Assembly: GCA_030407315.1 (NCBI GenBank)
Contig: JALQPE010002094.1
Span: 1 to 64,000 of the forward strand
DNA from: Asparagopsis taxiformis
Lineage: Eukaryota > Rhodophyta > Florideophyceae > Bonnemaisoniales > Bonnemaisoniaceae
Direction: 5' to 3'
Length of the DNA stretch: 64,000 nucleotides
In this document: positions 51,341 to 62,555 of the stretch, piece after piece
Layout: every line of letters starts with the position of its first letter
Position numbering within the stretch: the stretch's first letter is position 1
The notes under the pieces: model-generated
Databases searched by the model: none
Seen by the model: only the letters and a program-made list of their open reading frames with translations
Told to the model about the DNA's origin: nothing
Position numbers and translations under genes: made by a program

Positions 51341-54300
51341 TTATTTCCGATATGGACATACTGTCTTCTCATCAGAATCATCACTCATCGTTCTCTTCCA
51401 CTTGGACGACGCCCCATTCTCCAGCCGCTCCTTCGCCTCCACTATCGCTCTCACAATCTCTTCAACAAGTTCCATCCGTCCCGCTCCCTCCTCGGCCCTA
51501 CTTCCATTCGTTACCCCTTTCACGTTTTCTATTCCTGTCACACTTCTCAGCACCTGTAGAGCCCTCATAACATCCCTAATTCCATACTCATTCTCCCTCA
51601 CCATCCGCTGCAGAAATCCCTCCTTCATGAACACACTTTCCCCATTCTCATCTACAGCACTGAAAAGCGCATCCTCATCCCTGCAGTTTTCCAGCGTCAG
51701 CCGATAGAAGACAGGGATAATGATTACTTCACGTTCACCACCTGCATGGAACCGCTCCAGGAAGCACATCAATTCTTTCATGGTCCATTTGCGTGCAGCA
51801 AATTCAGATGAAAGTATTACGACAGCAATCTTTGCTGTCTTCATTGCATTAATCATCTTGAGGGGTGCGTTATCCCCCGGCCTCAGTTCGCATATGTCGA
51901 GGAATACCTTGAAGCCGAGAGCGACGAGCAGGTCGTAGAGCGGCTTGGCGATAGTGTTCTTGTCTAGGCCGGCATGACTAATGAAGACGTCATACACTTC
52001 CACTTCTTCTGCGTCAGTATCTGTGCCCATTTCGTCGAGGGTGTGTTGTGTGGGGGGTAGATGTGATTGAGGGAGAGGTGGGAGGGGTGGTTCATCGCGC
52101 GGAGGAAAAGGGGTGTCGTCAGTGACGAGATCGACATGTTGTAGACCTCCAGATTCTCTTGAAAACCACAAGCGGGAAGTGTCGGAGCAATAATGGGCAC
52201 ATGAGACGTATTCGTCCAGAGTTGCAATGGTGAAAGACGTCCCCTCATGCTCAAATGTCACATCCTTTGAATCGTAATACCTGCTATTCGCTAACATCTC
52301 TTTGCAAAAGATGCGCGGGCCTGTAATAGCTTTGGACGTTTCAATTTCAGTATCAATTAATGGTTTGTCAAGCGGGTCTCCTGATAACACATTCCACGAT
52401 AGTGACTTGGTAGTGCGCGTTGAGTTTTCAAAAAAGTCACGGATAACAGCGGTAGCAGAGACAATACTGTCATCTGAACTGAAGCTAATTGACACGACAC
52501 CTCGCCCTGGTGCGGTGTTATACCTATATTCGACAGAATCGTCTGAGGATGAAAGCGGCGATGAGTCACCTTCTTGTCGCAGCTGTACTAATGAGAAAAC
52601 CCAGGATTCCAGACCTGAGAACCTATGCAACACAGCTCCATCATGTGCGTCAACAACTTTCACAATCGACTTTTCTAGTCTGGAGTAAGCAACAAGGTTC
52701 TGATCATTTGAAACAGCGACTTTCTCGATATGGTAATCCGGTAGATTGAAACTGGAAACAACACGGTCCTTGCGCTGTGAAACGTCATGCACGCTGCGAA
52801 TTTCAATGCATTCCAGAATCCCGTTGCACATTACCATTGTCGCTTCGTCTGCGGAAATCCCAAAATAGTGTACATGTGGCAGAAACACATCATCTTCTTC
52901 ACTGTTGGTAGCGAAATCGCCCCAAACATGAATTTGTTTCCCGGTCCAGACGAATAATTCAGAGTGACCTCCGATGAAAAGCGATTCAACACAATGCATT
53001 GTCGTATGCTGCAGACTGTGCACTAGTGACACATCATAACCATTGTTCCGCACCATCCACACACAGACCTTGCCTGTACAATCCCCAGAATATAACCACC
53101 GTCCATCTGAACTAATCTGGACGCATGTCACAGCAATGCAATGCTCGTCCGATTTCCATATTTCTCTATAATCCTGCGCATCCCACAGGCGTACACTTCC
53201 ATCATATGATCCAGAAATTAGCAGTCTCCCGTCAGCACTCATCATCACACTCTTCACCCAGTCTGTATGCCCGCGCAACGCAATACCTCTATCCTCGAAA
53301 GCTTGTGTATCCCAAAGCCGAATCGTTCTGTCACAAGAGGCGGAGACCACCACTTCTTCTCTCCGCCCAACCGCTAGCGAAGTTACATCAGCAGCATGTG
53401 CGTCAATAGTCCGAGTCACATTCCCATTCTTAATGTCCATCAATAAAATTCGGCCGCCGTCAGTACCGAGCACTAATTTCTGATGCGTTTGCAAAACCTG
53501 CATACATGTTATCCTTTCACCTTCACCAAGTCCATCGACTTCCAGGCATCGCAATTGCTTGTGAACATGCCATATTATCACAAAACCCTGTGCACGGCAG
53601 GAATAAATCATTCCCGAAGAATTATCAATACATATGTCCACGATGTCATAATCTTCCTCATGACCGATTGCGCAACTCTTCCTAGACCCATCACGGCCAC
53701 TCAATACCACCAACTTCCCTCCTCCTGCTCCAACAATCCCATCATCTCCTGCCCCGGGGATAGAACCACCCGACACATATTCTGTATCATCCCCCAGCTC
53801 CAACACCCGTTTCAATAAGCTCCGCCCGCTTGTCAGTACACTACGCCCCGCACGAGCCCAAGGCCTTTGTCCATACTGCTCAATACTCCAAACTAGGCCC
53901 TCAACAATACCGCAATCGCTTTCGACACCACTGAGTCTCCCATATAGCTGGAACGTACATTCCTTGCGGTTCTTCATACAGTGTGGTACCATACAAAGTT
54001 CCATTGTTCTTACGATTACATCAATGTCAGACATTACTCTCAGGCTGGTTTCCCTGTTTTCGTGCTTCTCTAGATATACACGCAACATCAACAATTCAGA
54101 TATAATCTTTTGGAATGGTGGACGTTTCTCGTCCTCGTTCATCTTTTCCACCCACCGGTAGTCAGTGAGCAGTTTCAGAACTTCCGTGGCGCGTCCAGCA
54201 CCTTGCAACAAATGTCGCACAAGGTTGTCCTTCATGTACTTTTCGTTTTTCTCAAGATCCCACCAACCGCCTCTTCCAGTACTGATTTTTCCGCTTCTCT

Positions 54301-55834
54301 TAGCGCCCGTATCTGTCGACAACTGGTAGGCATCAAGCATCCTCGAATGCCAAACCCTTACCTCATCTTTCTTCTTTGCCATATTTACGCTCAAGTCGTT
54401 TACCAGATCATGCATCCGGATCCCGAAGAGTATTCCATTCTTCCAAACTAGTGATACTAAACTGTTGCGAGCCATCATCCTGACCCCACGATTTACAAGC
54501 TCTGTAGACACGCCCCACAGCTTCTCTATCACGTTCAATGGAAGACACACTTGTTTTTCCATGATACAGAATGAACGGAACATGTCTTCCATTGCAATCT
54601 CCTCCGACTTCCACCTCTTTTCCAGCATTTGTAGACTCGACTGCAAAGCCACTAACAGGCCTTTATGTCTCTCTCCACTCTCTGCATCTGCAAGCTGGGT
54701 AATGTTTGTCTCCAGACGCTCCCAGAACTCCACAAATGCATTCTGTTCACCCAGATTCGTAGACGGGGCCATCAGTTGCTTCACAGCTGATCCAGCAACA
54801 CTCAGTGCCAGTGGCAGACCTCCACATGATTCGATAATGCGGTAAATGGCGTCCATGTTATGAGGTGAAAGTGACGAGAGTTTGGAAGTACCGATACAAG
54901 CATGACAACAAAATATTTCAAGGCTTCTGTCAATATCACAATCTTCAGGGTTCACAGGAATACAAACCTCATGTGTTGGAACTTCTCCAACATCACCACT
55001 CCTCGTTGACGTCAATATTTTCAACGATGTACCCCCATTTCCTTGCACCGCTGTACACATAGCATAAACTAATGTATACACGCTCGAATTCACATCCCAA
55101 ACGTCGTCGAAGAGGAGCAAAACTTTCTTCGCTGCCAGACCCTCCATGAGCTGGTTGATCATCGTGCAATGCGTATCCTCAACGGCAGTCAATTCTTTGA
55201 AATCCACCAGGAATTCTGAGAAAACCTTCTTGATAAAAGTCTGCATCTGACGAATGAAGGACAACAACTTGACATCATGACCCAGCTCGAAGAACCACAC
55301 GCCGTCGGAGAACTTGGCCATGACATCTTTGTCCCTACCAATGGCACGAAGGATGGTCGTCTTTCCAGCGCCGCCCATGCCGACAAGCGAGATGGCATGC
55401 TTGCCGGGCGCATGGGATAGCAGGGCTTGTTTGACAATGCTTTCAGGGGAGGTGGAGGTGGGAGAAAAGTCGAGAATTTGGCGGAGGTTGGACGGGACAT
55501 GGAATGCGCGCGGTTTAGACACATACGGTTGGGGAACGGGATGTGGAAGCGCGGAGGATGGGCGTGGGACTGGCGAATTTGAAGGTGGAAGTGACGTTGG
55601 ATGAGACGACACCATGTCGGGTGATGCAGTGGTTGCTGTGGGAGGTGTCGGTGGTGTTTGGTTTGCGTCATTGCAGGTTGATGGTTTGTCGGCTGGTGTC
55701 GTGGAGATCGGCGGCGGTGTGGGATGCGTGGATGATGGTCGATTGGTGTGGTTGGAAGAAGATTTGTCGGGTGATGGAGGTTGGGGTGCGGGATTCGGGT
55801 CGGTGCGAGCTGATTTGGCGCAGCAGCTTCCCAT
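51341..55834 (-). CDS. NLR-like NB-ARC / WD40 / C-terminal TIR protein, locus 6
   Basis: Intact, 1497 residues, the longest of the family. MGSCCAKSAR: Gly2 with Cys4/Cys5 fits dual myristoylation and palmitoylation. The Pro/Ser/Thr linker runs to about 105. P-loop GMGGAGKTT (152-160), VLLLFDDVWD (238-247), LTSTRSG (275-280), GLPLALSVAG (339-348), MHD at 474-476 (GIRMHDLVNDL). Helical spacer about 525-680 (LVRHLLQGAGR, LLTDYRWVEKMNED, RPWARAGRSVLTSG). WD40 from about 700, with SASCDRTIRLWDT and ISGSYDGSVRLWDA, extending toward 1100 in more diverged form. TIR at about 1280 (AGLDKNTIAK; LRPGDNAPLK) with WTMKEL (Glu 1354). A private tail (KRTMSDDSDEKTVCPYRK) follows the shared extension. Its 3' half was duplicated to make locus 3. 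Expected to act as an ATP-switched membrane-bound sensor with TIR output. Confidence 0.93.
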   Translation of the reverse strand: MGSCCAKSARTDPNPAPQPPSPDKSSSNHTNRPSSTHPTPPPISTTPADKPSTCNDANQTPPTPPTATTASPDMVSSHPTSLPPSNSPVPRPSSALPHPVPQPYVSKPRAFHVPSNLRQILDFSPTSTSPESIVKQALLSHAPGKHAISLVGMGGAGKTTILRAIGRDKDVMAKFSDGVWFFELGHDVKLLSFIRQMQTFIKKVFSEFLVDFKELTAVEDTHCTMINQLMEGLAAKKVLLLFDDVWDVNSSVYTLVYAMCTAVQGNGGTSLKILTSTRSGDVGEVPTHEVCIPVNPEDCDIDRSLEIFCCHACIGTSKLSSLSPHNMDAIYRIIESCGGLPLALSVAGSAVKQLMAPSTNLGEQNAFVEFWERLETNITQLADAESGERHKGLLVALQSSLQMLEKRWKSEEIAMEDMFRSFCIMEKQVCLPLNVIEKLWGVSTELVNRGVRMMARNSLVSLVWKNGILFGIRMHDLVNDLSVNMAKKKDEVRVWHSRMLDAYQLSTDTGAKRSGKISTGRGGWWDLEKNEKYMKDNLVRHLLQGAGRATEVLKLLTDYRWVEKMNEDEKRPPFQKIISELLMLRVYLEKHENRETSLRVMSDIDVIVRTMELCMVPHCMKNRKECTFQLYGRLSGVESDCGIVEGLVWSIEQYGQRPWARAGRSVLTSGRSLLKRVLELGDDTEYVSGGSIPGAGDDGIVGAGGGKLVVLSGRDGSRKSCAIGHEEDYDIVDICIDNSSGMIYSCRAQGFVIIWHVHKQLRCLEVDGLGEGERITCMQVLQTHQKLVLGTDGGRILLMDIKNGNVTRTIDAHAADVTSLAVGRREEVVVSASCDRTIRLWDTQAFEDRGIALRGHTDWVKSVMMSADGRLLISGSYDGSVRLWDAQDYREIWKSDEHCIAVTCVQISSDGRWLYSGDCTGKVCVWMVRNNGYDVSLVHSLQHTTMHCVESLFIGGHSELFVWTGKQIHVWGDFATNSEEDDVFLPHVHYFGISADEATMVMCNGILECIEIRSVHDVSQRKDRVVSSFNLPDYHIEKVAVSNDQNLVAYSRLEKSIVKVVDAHDGAVLHRFSGLESWVFSLVQLRQEGDSSPLSSSDDSVEYRYNTAPGRGVVSISFSSDDSIVSATAVIRDFFENSTRTTKSLSWNVLSGDPLDKPLIDTEIETSKAITGPRIFCKEMLANSRYYDSKDVTFEHEGTSFTIATLDEYVSCAHYCSDTSRLWFSRESGGLQHVDLVTDDTPFPPRDEPPLPPLPQSHLPPTQHTLDEMGTDTDAEEVEVYDVFISHAGLDKNTIAKPLYDLLVALGFKVFLDICELRPGDNAPLKMINAMKTAKIAVVILSSEFAARKWTMKELMCFLERFHAGGEREVIIIPVFYRLTLENCRDEDALFSAVDENGESVFMKEGFLQRMVRENEYGIRDVMRALQVLRSVTGIENVKGVTNGSRAEEGAGRMELVEEIVRAIVEAKERLENGASSKWKRTMSDDSDEKTVCPYRK

Positions 55835-57049
55835 GGTTGGGATTGGTGGAGGCTGGATGGATAGGTTTGAAATATGGGGAGAGAAGAATGAGGATTGCGT
55901 TTGGAGTGCAAATGGTGCGGTTGGAGGGTTTAGACAAAGTGTGTGCCCGGTGGGTAATTTTTTGACTTGGTCGTCTTTGAATAGAAAGCGTTGAGATCAA
56001 TAGTTGAACGGTGTTCTCTTCGCTGATGGATTGAGCGAAACGAAGTTGACTCTATGTGCAGCATGCACTGTCTTGTAACTTAGCCTTATTACTCGTGTAG
56101 TACAGTTATATAGAACGAAACAATTTCGATATTTTCACAAGTCGTAAGCAACTGCCGATCGCTATCATCACTGATGACCAAGGAAAGTGTTGGCGGCGAA
56201 CCTAGACATGGTTGCGATGTCCGTTTGGATGTAAAGGTGCTGCTTAACAACATTGCCTCAATTCCTCAGACAGAATCCAGCGATCCGAGATTTACGCCAT
56301 ACTTATCCGCCTCTAAGATCCACCCAGCTCTTCTTGCCATTGCCATCGAATGGAAAATCCAGAAATTGTAAAATTTTCTTGGTTTTCATGACATTCACGT
56401 GATTCTATTCCATGCAACTTCGTTCTCGTTCGATTCGGACGAGTCGGACAGTGGGTGTAGAGCAAGTGCGACGGCAATACCTACTTTGACCGAAACATGT
56501 GCACTCTTCATCTTCTCTGGGGTGCTCTTTGGCGATCACTCAACAAATGCAACAGCGACAGTCTTCATAAAAATCGCTATTTTCCGTTGCGCTTCCTCTA
56601 CCAAACTTGAAGTCACCAAGTCAATTCGTCTGCGCTACGGACGCCCGATATGCTGTGACATTCGCCTCGCCACGGCCATACTTACATTTGTACATAGCCC
56701 ACTAGCAAACAGTTTCATCAATCAGCCCTGGTACAATCCATCTCTCATTTCCGCTCAAAACTTTACTCACACGCGCTGTGTCCGATGCATATCAAGTTTC
56801 GAGAACAGTGGGAATAATCTGAGGTGTGCACACAGTGCATACCTTCAATTTATTGCCACAGTTCTCAAGACTTGATGTCTTCCAGACACGAATCAGAACT
56901 TCGTTTCGTCCAACCGCGAATTGATATAAGCGGTGTATGCGTCGATAATTCAGAACACAATTTCTGCAGGGTCGGTAATAACTCCAGACATGTGATCCGG
57001 CCTTCTTGTCATCCAGCCCGCAAGAGCCTCAATTTCTACTACGTTCATA
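55835..57049. other. Upstream region of NLR locus 6, no supported gene
   Basis: The first few hundred bases should include the promoter of locus 6. Frames at 56174-57049 have no recognisable domain on the plus strand; on the minus strand they may be heavily decayed continuation of the relic at 57050-57760, but I cannot show it. Confidence 0.45.
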
Positions 57050-57760
57050 TTGCCATTCTTCCTCTTATTCGCCACGAGTATTTTCTCCACCCATCAATAG
57101 TCGAGAAATAGTTTCTGTGCTTCAGACTCATACCCAGCCCCATCAAAAACGTTATCAGCGCGTTCATGATTTCTCGCTTCTCTGAATTCCACACAACCAT
57201 GGGGATCGTCAACTCCAGCATTAATGTTCGTGCTCGAAATGTCAAAAAATTGTACGCATCAAAATCTATCGCAGGCAACGACTCATCCCCTTTCTCCCCT
57301 CCGCCATTTCCGTACAAAGTCGTGCACCAGGCCATACCGTCGCAACATCTCAGGTGTGCGGTCCGGCAACATGTTTATCACGTTGAGATACATGCAGTCC
57401 CGTTGCGAGTCGGAGCAATCAGGGAATGAAATTTGACAATATGCCAGCGACAATTCCATGCAGCTGGCCTGACAGTTCTTGGACAGAAGCATTGTGACCG
57501 AGCAGAATTAATCATATGCCATCTTGAAATCCAGCCCACACATCTGCATCTTTGCCGAGGGCGCGCAGTATCGGCGATTTCCCGCACCGCCCATACCGAT
57601 AAGCACTATGGTGTTTTCACTTGGAACGTTTCACAGAAGAAGGCGCCTTGTCTTGCTATCGGTTTTGCGTCAATGATGCGAGAAATTTAGGGTCGGGCAG
57701 GCATTTCAGGATGTAGAAGACGGAACGAGGTGAAATATGTAACGGATGCAATGCTCCATC
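57050..57760 (-). pseudogene. NLR locus 7: decayed NB-ARC relic
   Basis: On the minus strand, the stretch near 57615-57550 reads TIVLIGMGGAGN, matching the P-loop GMGGAGK with the Lys lost by an indel, followed out of frame by sequence resembling ILRALGKDADVWAGFQDG. Further on, near 57190-57080, fragments resemble WNSEKREIMNA (compare WWNLEKNDEYM of siblings) and, in another frame, KLFLDY-stop-WVEKI (compare LLTDYRWVERM). Several hundred codons between the P-loop and the spacer are missing, so it is deleted as well as frameshifted. It lies in the same orientation as its neighbours. Confidence 0.6.
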
Positions 57761-58319
57761 CAGTTTTGTCCGGAGTGGAGTCTGACTGTGTTTGACCATT
57801 GCGGGGTGAAAATTTACTCGTTGATTGAAGCTGCTGGAAGGTCAAAGTCAATGTTGGCTGTTCAGAGTGGGAGCATGTCGCGATTCACTGAGGATGAAGC
57901 ACGTGATATCAATTCAAGAGCGGTGCAGTGTGATGGGGATGATTCCCCTTCAATGTCAGCATCAACTCGGCGGGATGAGCTTGTGTGCGACAAATCGCAT
58001 GAAGAGGTGAGGACGTGATAGACTTACTGTCTGAAAAAGGCTATTTTTCTTGCTTGTAACAGTTGATGTGTAGAGATACCCTCGAGGGTACAACTGTTTG
58101 CGGCAGAAATTCTGGGTGGGGAATCTGCAGGTCGATGAGATATTTTGTTTTCGTCCTCGTCATCCTTCGACAGATATAGTCCTCTGTTGTCCTACCGTCC
58201 TCTTCAATCTTTGTTCGATATCACTAGAGGGTGCTTTGTCACGACTCGACCGATGAAATACAACCAAGCATCAATAATTTACCGAATGATTTGTCGAAGA
58301 GCTGTACAACTTACTTGAA

Positions 58320-61300
58320 CTGCTTTCCAACCGCTTCTTCGCCTCGACAGTCGCGCCCGTAATCTTCTTGACTATTTCGGTTTCTTCCTTTTCCGCGAGC
58401 TACCCATTCTTCACTGCATCTTGGTTTTCAACCACAGTAATACTGCTCAGCAACTGCAGACCCTCCCATACATCTCCGATGATCATCCACAGCTTCTGCT
58501 GCACTGTCTACTCCAAAATTCTCTAGCCACAAATTTGGCTCCCCAACTTCGAACCTAGAGAATACACCTTGCTCTATGCAGTCATCTAGCGTCAATCAGT
58601 AGAACGCAAAGACGGCGTCCACGCTATACCCACCATTCTCGCGGCGACGCTCCAAGCACTACATCAGCTCTTCTAGCGTCCTATTATGTGCAGCGAATTG
58701 CAGTAGTATCAAATAGTAATCTTCGCTCATTTCATTACACCAATATCCCTCTGAGACTCGTTCTATACAGGCGCTGTTACGCTGGCCTTCGACAAGAAAA
58801 CCTTGAAGCCAAATGGTGCTAAGAGCTCGCGCAGCGATTTCGCTGTAGTGATCTGGTCCGGTCGAGTGACTGATAAACACGTCCTAGACCCCTTCTACCT
58901 CACTGCTTCTACCTACTTCTGTGGCTGTATCTCCGGACGGAGGTTGATCAGGTTGTGAGAGCACTGGAAGTGCCGGATCACGGCGGTGGGGGAATTGAGT
59001 ATCGTGGGTAATGAGATCGACGTATTCCAGGCCCCTCGATTCTCTCACAAGCCACAATCGAGACGTAGACGAACAAAATTGCGAGCATTGAACGTCATGC
59101 CCCAACGTTGCGATAGTAAATGATGTGCCACCATGCTCGTATGTAATATTCCTTGGAGCACGATGTTTGCAATTCACTACTATCCCTTCGCATGACAAAC
59201 GCGGGCTTTGGGTGTTGTCCAACCCGTCGCCGTCATTTTCAAGTGATATTGTTTCTAGTAGCTCTCCTGACGCTCCATCCCAATGCAAGCGCTTCTTTTT
59301 CGGCCGCGCTCTCCCTACCTGCGCAATAAGTTTGATAGCAAAGATCGAGCGGCTGTCCGAACTGAAACGCAATGATACAATACCCAGTGGTGTTTCGTAT
59401 CTCTCGTACAACGAAGAGGATGACGTATCCACTGAGTCCTCTATATGCAGGAACCAATCGAGGTCTCTCGAGCCGGGAAGAGTGCGCAACAAACGTCCAT
59501 TGCATGTGTCGAATAAGTCCACATCGCAACTTTCAGGTCGAGACAGAGCAACAAATTGCTGGTTATTTGACACGGCGAGTTTGATAGGAATGTTCTTGTA
59601 ATGTTCGACTTCTTTGCTGAAACTGGAAATAATATGGTCTGTGCGACGGACAACATCGTCCATGCGGCGTAATTCGATCCTATCCGGAAAGTATGCAAAG
59701 GTGGCTATAGTCAATTCATCGGCAGAAATTGCGAAATTTTGCACCTGTGGTAATAGTTCTTCGACATCGTCGTTGAACGCTTCTGCAGACATATTCCACA
59801 CGGAGACGCGGCGCGAAGACAACGCGAATAACTCGGAATCTTCTCCGAAATGAAGCGAACTGATAACTTGCATTGTCTCGTGACGAAGGGTATGCACAAG
59901 CGATACGTTACGACCGCCACTTCTCACCCGCCACACGCATATCTTGCCGCAGCGATCTCCAGAAAACAACAACTGCGTATCTCTACTGAACAATACACAC
60001 ATGACATTACTGCCAGGAGTCTCACGCGGCGATATCCATAGTTCTTGACGCGTCTGTACATTCCATATCCGAATGACGTTGTCCTCTGATCCAATAGCCA
60101 GCAATCTGCCATCATTGCTCAACACTGCACTCTGTACCCACCTTGAGCGCCTCTGCACCATACAATTCAACGAGTAGTATGGACCTCTTAGATCCATGAA
60201 ATGTTTGGTGTCCCGAAGATCAATCTTACCATCAGCTGAAGTTGAGACCAAAACATATTCTTCTTGTCCAGCCGACAGTGAGCTCACAAAACTGCTATGC
60301 ACATGAATAGCTTGGGACGTGCTCTCACTGCTGATGTCTAGGAGAAATAGTCGTCCTGTATACGTGCCCAGAACTGCTTTCTGCAGCTTTGGTAAAACTT
60401 GCATGCATGTTATACTCCCTATGTTTTCCACTCCTTGAGCGTGTAAGCTTCGCAATCGCTCATGCTCCTTCCAAATTGTCACACAGCCCAGTTCGTCGCA
60501 TGAATACGCCAATCCCGACGATCGGTCCACGAACAAATCAACTATCTTGAGAAGTCTGTGACCATTCAGGGACCTTCTCATCGAGCGAATACGACTATTC
60601 AATACTTGTAAATGTCCTCCAAATCCTCCCACCGCTACATCATATTCTCCTGTCCCAACAGATATGCGCCATGCGGACCTGTCCAGTTCCAGTACCCGTT
60701 TAAACAAGCTCAATCCACTTTTCAGTAAACCACGTCCTGCACGTGCCCACGGCCGTCGCCCATGCCTCTCTATGCTAGAAACTAATCGCGCCACCAAACC
60801 ACACTCACCCTTAATTCCTTGAAGTCGCCCATATAATTGGAATGTACACTCTTTGCGGTTCTTCATACAATAAGGTATCATGCAAAGTCCCATCGTGTTC
60901 ACGATGGTATCGATATCTGATATCAGTCTTCTACCTGTTTCTGTCTTCTCGTGTTTCTCTAAATGCGCTTGCAATAGCTGAAGTTCGGCGATAATCTTCT
61001 GGAACGGCGGTCGTTCCTGGTCTTCATTTATTTCCTCCACCCACCTGTAATCAGTGAGTAGTCTCAGTACTTCATGTACACGCCGAGCACTCAATAGATG
61101 CCGTACGAGGTTTTCTCTCATATACTTTTCTCTCTGGGAAGATTCCACCATCCACTCGCTCCATTGCTATCGGTGCCCTCGGTATTTCTACTTGCGTCCA
61201 AAGACAGCCGGTATGCATCAACAAGTTTCGCATGCCATAGTCGCACTCCCGCGCTCCCTGCCATCTCCACACAAAAGTCATGCACAAGATTGTGAATTCG

Positions 61301-62555
61301 CACTCCCTCATTCGGTCCGTCCTCAATTCGAACAAGTGATACTATATTACATTGTGACAACATGTTAACACCATCCAGTGCAGTTCCAGCTGAAACTCCC
61401 CATAGCTTCTCGGCTACCCACAGTGGAAAAGTTATCTGCTTTCGCAGGATGCAGAAAGACTGAAACATGTCTCTCAAGGCGATACTTTTTTGTTTCCATC
61501 TCTTCTCCAGCAACTGCAAGGTTGATTGCAATGCTCCGTAAAGACCTTCATGTTTTTCATCATTTTCTGTGTCTGAACGTGTGTGATACTCGAGTTCAAA
61601 CTTTCCCAATAGGGCACAATTCCGTTCTGGTCGTTCATAGATAAGCAAGTTTCCAATACATTCTGAATCACGCAGCCAGCGACGCTTAATGCCAGAGGCA
61701 GTTTCGCGCTTGTTTGAATTATTCTTTCTATCGCCTCTTTATTGAGCGGCGAGAATTCTGGAATTGCGCTATAGTCGATGTTAGCATAACAGCATAGAAT
61801 CATCAGGCATGTGTCCACCCTCAAATGGTTGGGATTTACTGCAATAGGCACGTCATAATTCGGTACACGTTCATTATTCTCATGCCTGGTAGACATCAAC
61901 ACCTTGCAGTGTGCTTCATCCACGATCGAATAGCTATGCAGATATCATTCACCAGTCTGTAAACACTTGAATCGAGATCGCAGGACGTCATCGAAGAGAA
62001 GTAGGAAATCCCTCCTCTTCAGGCGATTCACTAACATCATCCTTATCTCTCTGTGCGTTTTCTCCTTTGCTGCGAGTTGAATGAATTTCTGACAAAAATC
62101 AGGGAAAGCTCTTTCAACAAACACTTTCAGTTGATCCAGGAGTTCCTCTACGGTTGTATCCTGGGCTAGCTCAAAGAACCACACCCCATCTCGAAACTTG
62201 GCCCAATATCTTCATTCCATCCATCAGCGCGGCTGCTGATAGTTGTTTTACCTGCACCGCCGACTCCGAGAAGAGCTACTACGTTGTTGTTTGGGTCGTT
62301 TGACAAAAGACGGTGCTTTGCCTTGCTTTCTGGTGTTCGGGAGTTTCGGGAAAAATCGATGATCTGGATAGTATTTCGGGGGACGTGGAAGACGAGCGGT
62401 TCATAAACAGATGGTGGCTGCAATGGTGGTGAAGTACCAGTGGGCGGTAATGGATCGCTAAAATCGATGCTTCATATGGTTCGTAGGACGGTTCGGCATT
62501 GTAAAATACTCAGAACCCGGTTCGTCGAGTAGCGTGGATACGTTGTTCATCGTTC
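58320..62555 (-). pseudogene. NLR locus 8: full-length NB-ARC / WD40 / TIR pseudogene
   Basis: All domains can be followed on the minus strand but in at least six pieces. N-terminal part 62423-62166: VFHVPRNTIQIIDFS and P-loop GVGGAGKTT. Then 62184-61945 (FFELAQDTTVEELL, DFLLLFDDV), 61923-61474 (KVLMSTRHE; LPLALSVAG) and 61648-61118 (DMFQSFCILRKQ; VRIHNLVHD in the MHD position). The long open piece 61151-58884 holds the helical spacer (VVRHLL-like LVRHLLSARR, LLTDYRWVEEINED) and WD40 (e.g. AIGSEDNVIRIWNV). TAG at 58886-58884 ends it right before TIR (DVFISHSTGPDHYSEIA, 58880 down), which continues degraded through LEELM to about 58320. No MG start is recognisable. The open piece of 755 codons could still make a WD40 protein, but I call the locus dead. 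Confidence 0.85.

Noticed and set aside
56174..57049. Plus-strand frames upstream of NLR locus 6 as genes
   Set aside because: Short, no motifs, and lying beside a decayed minus-strand NLR relic; probably shadows.
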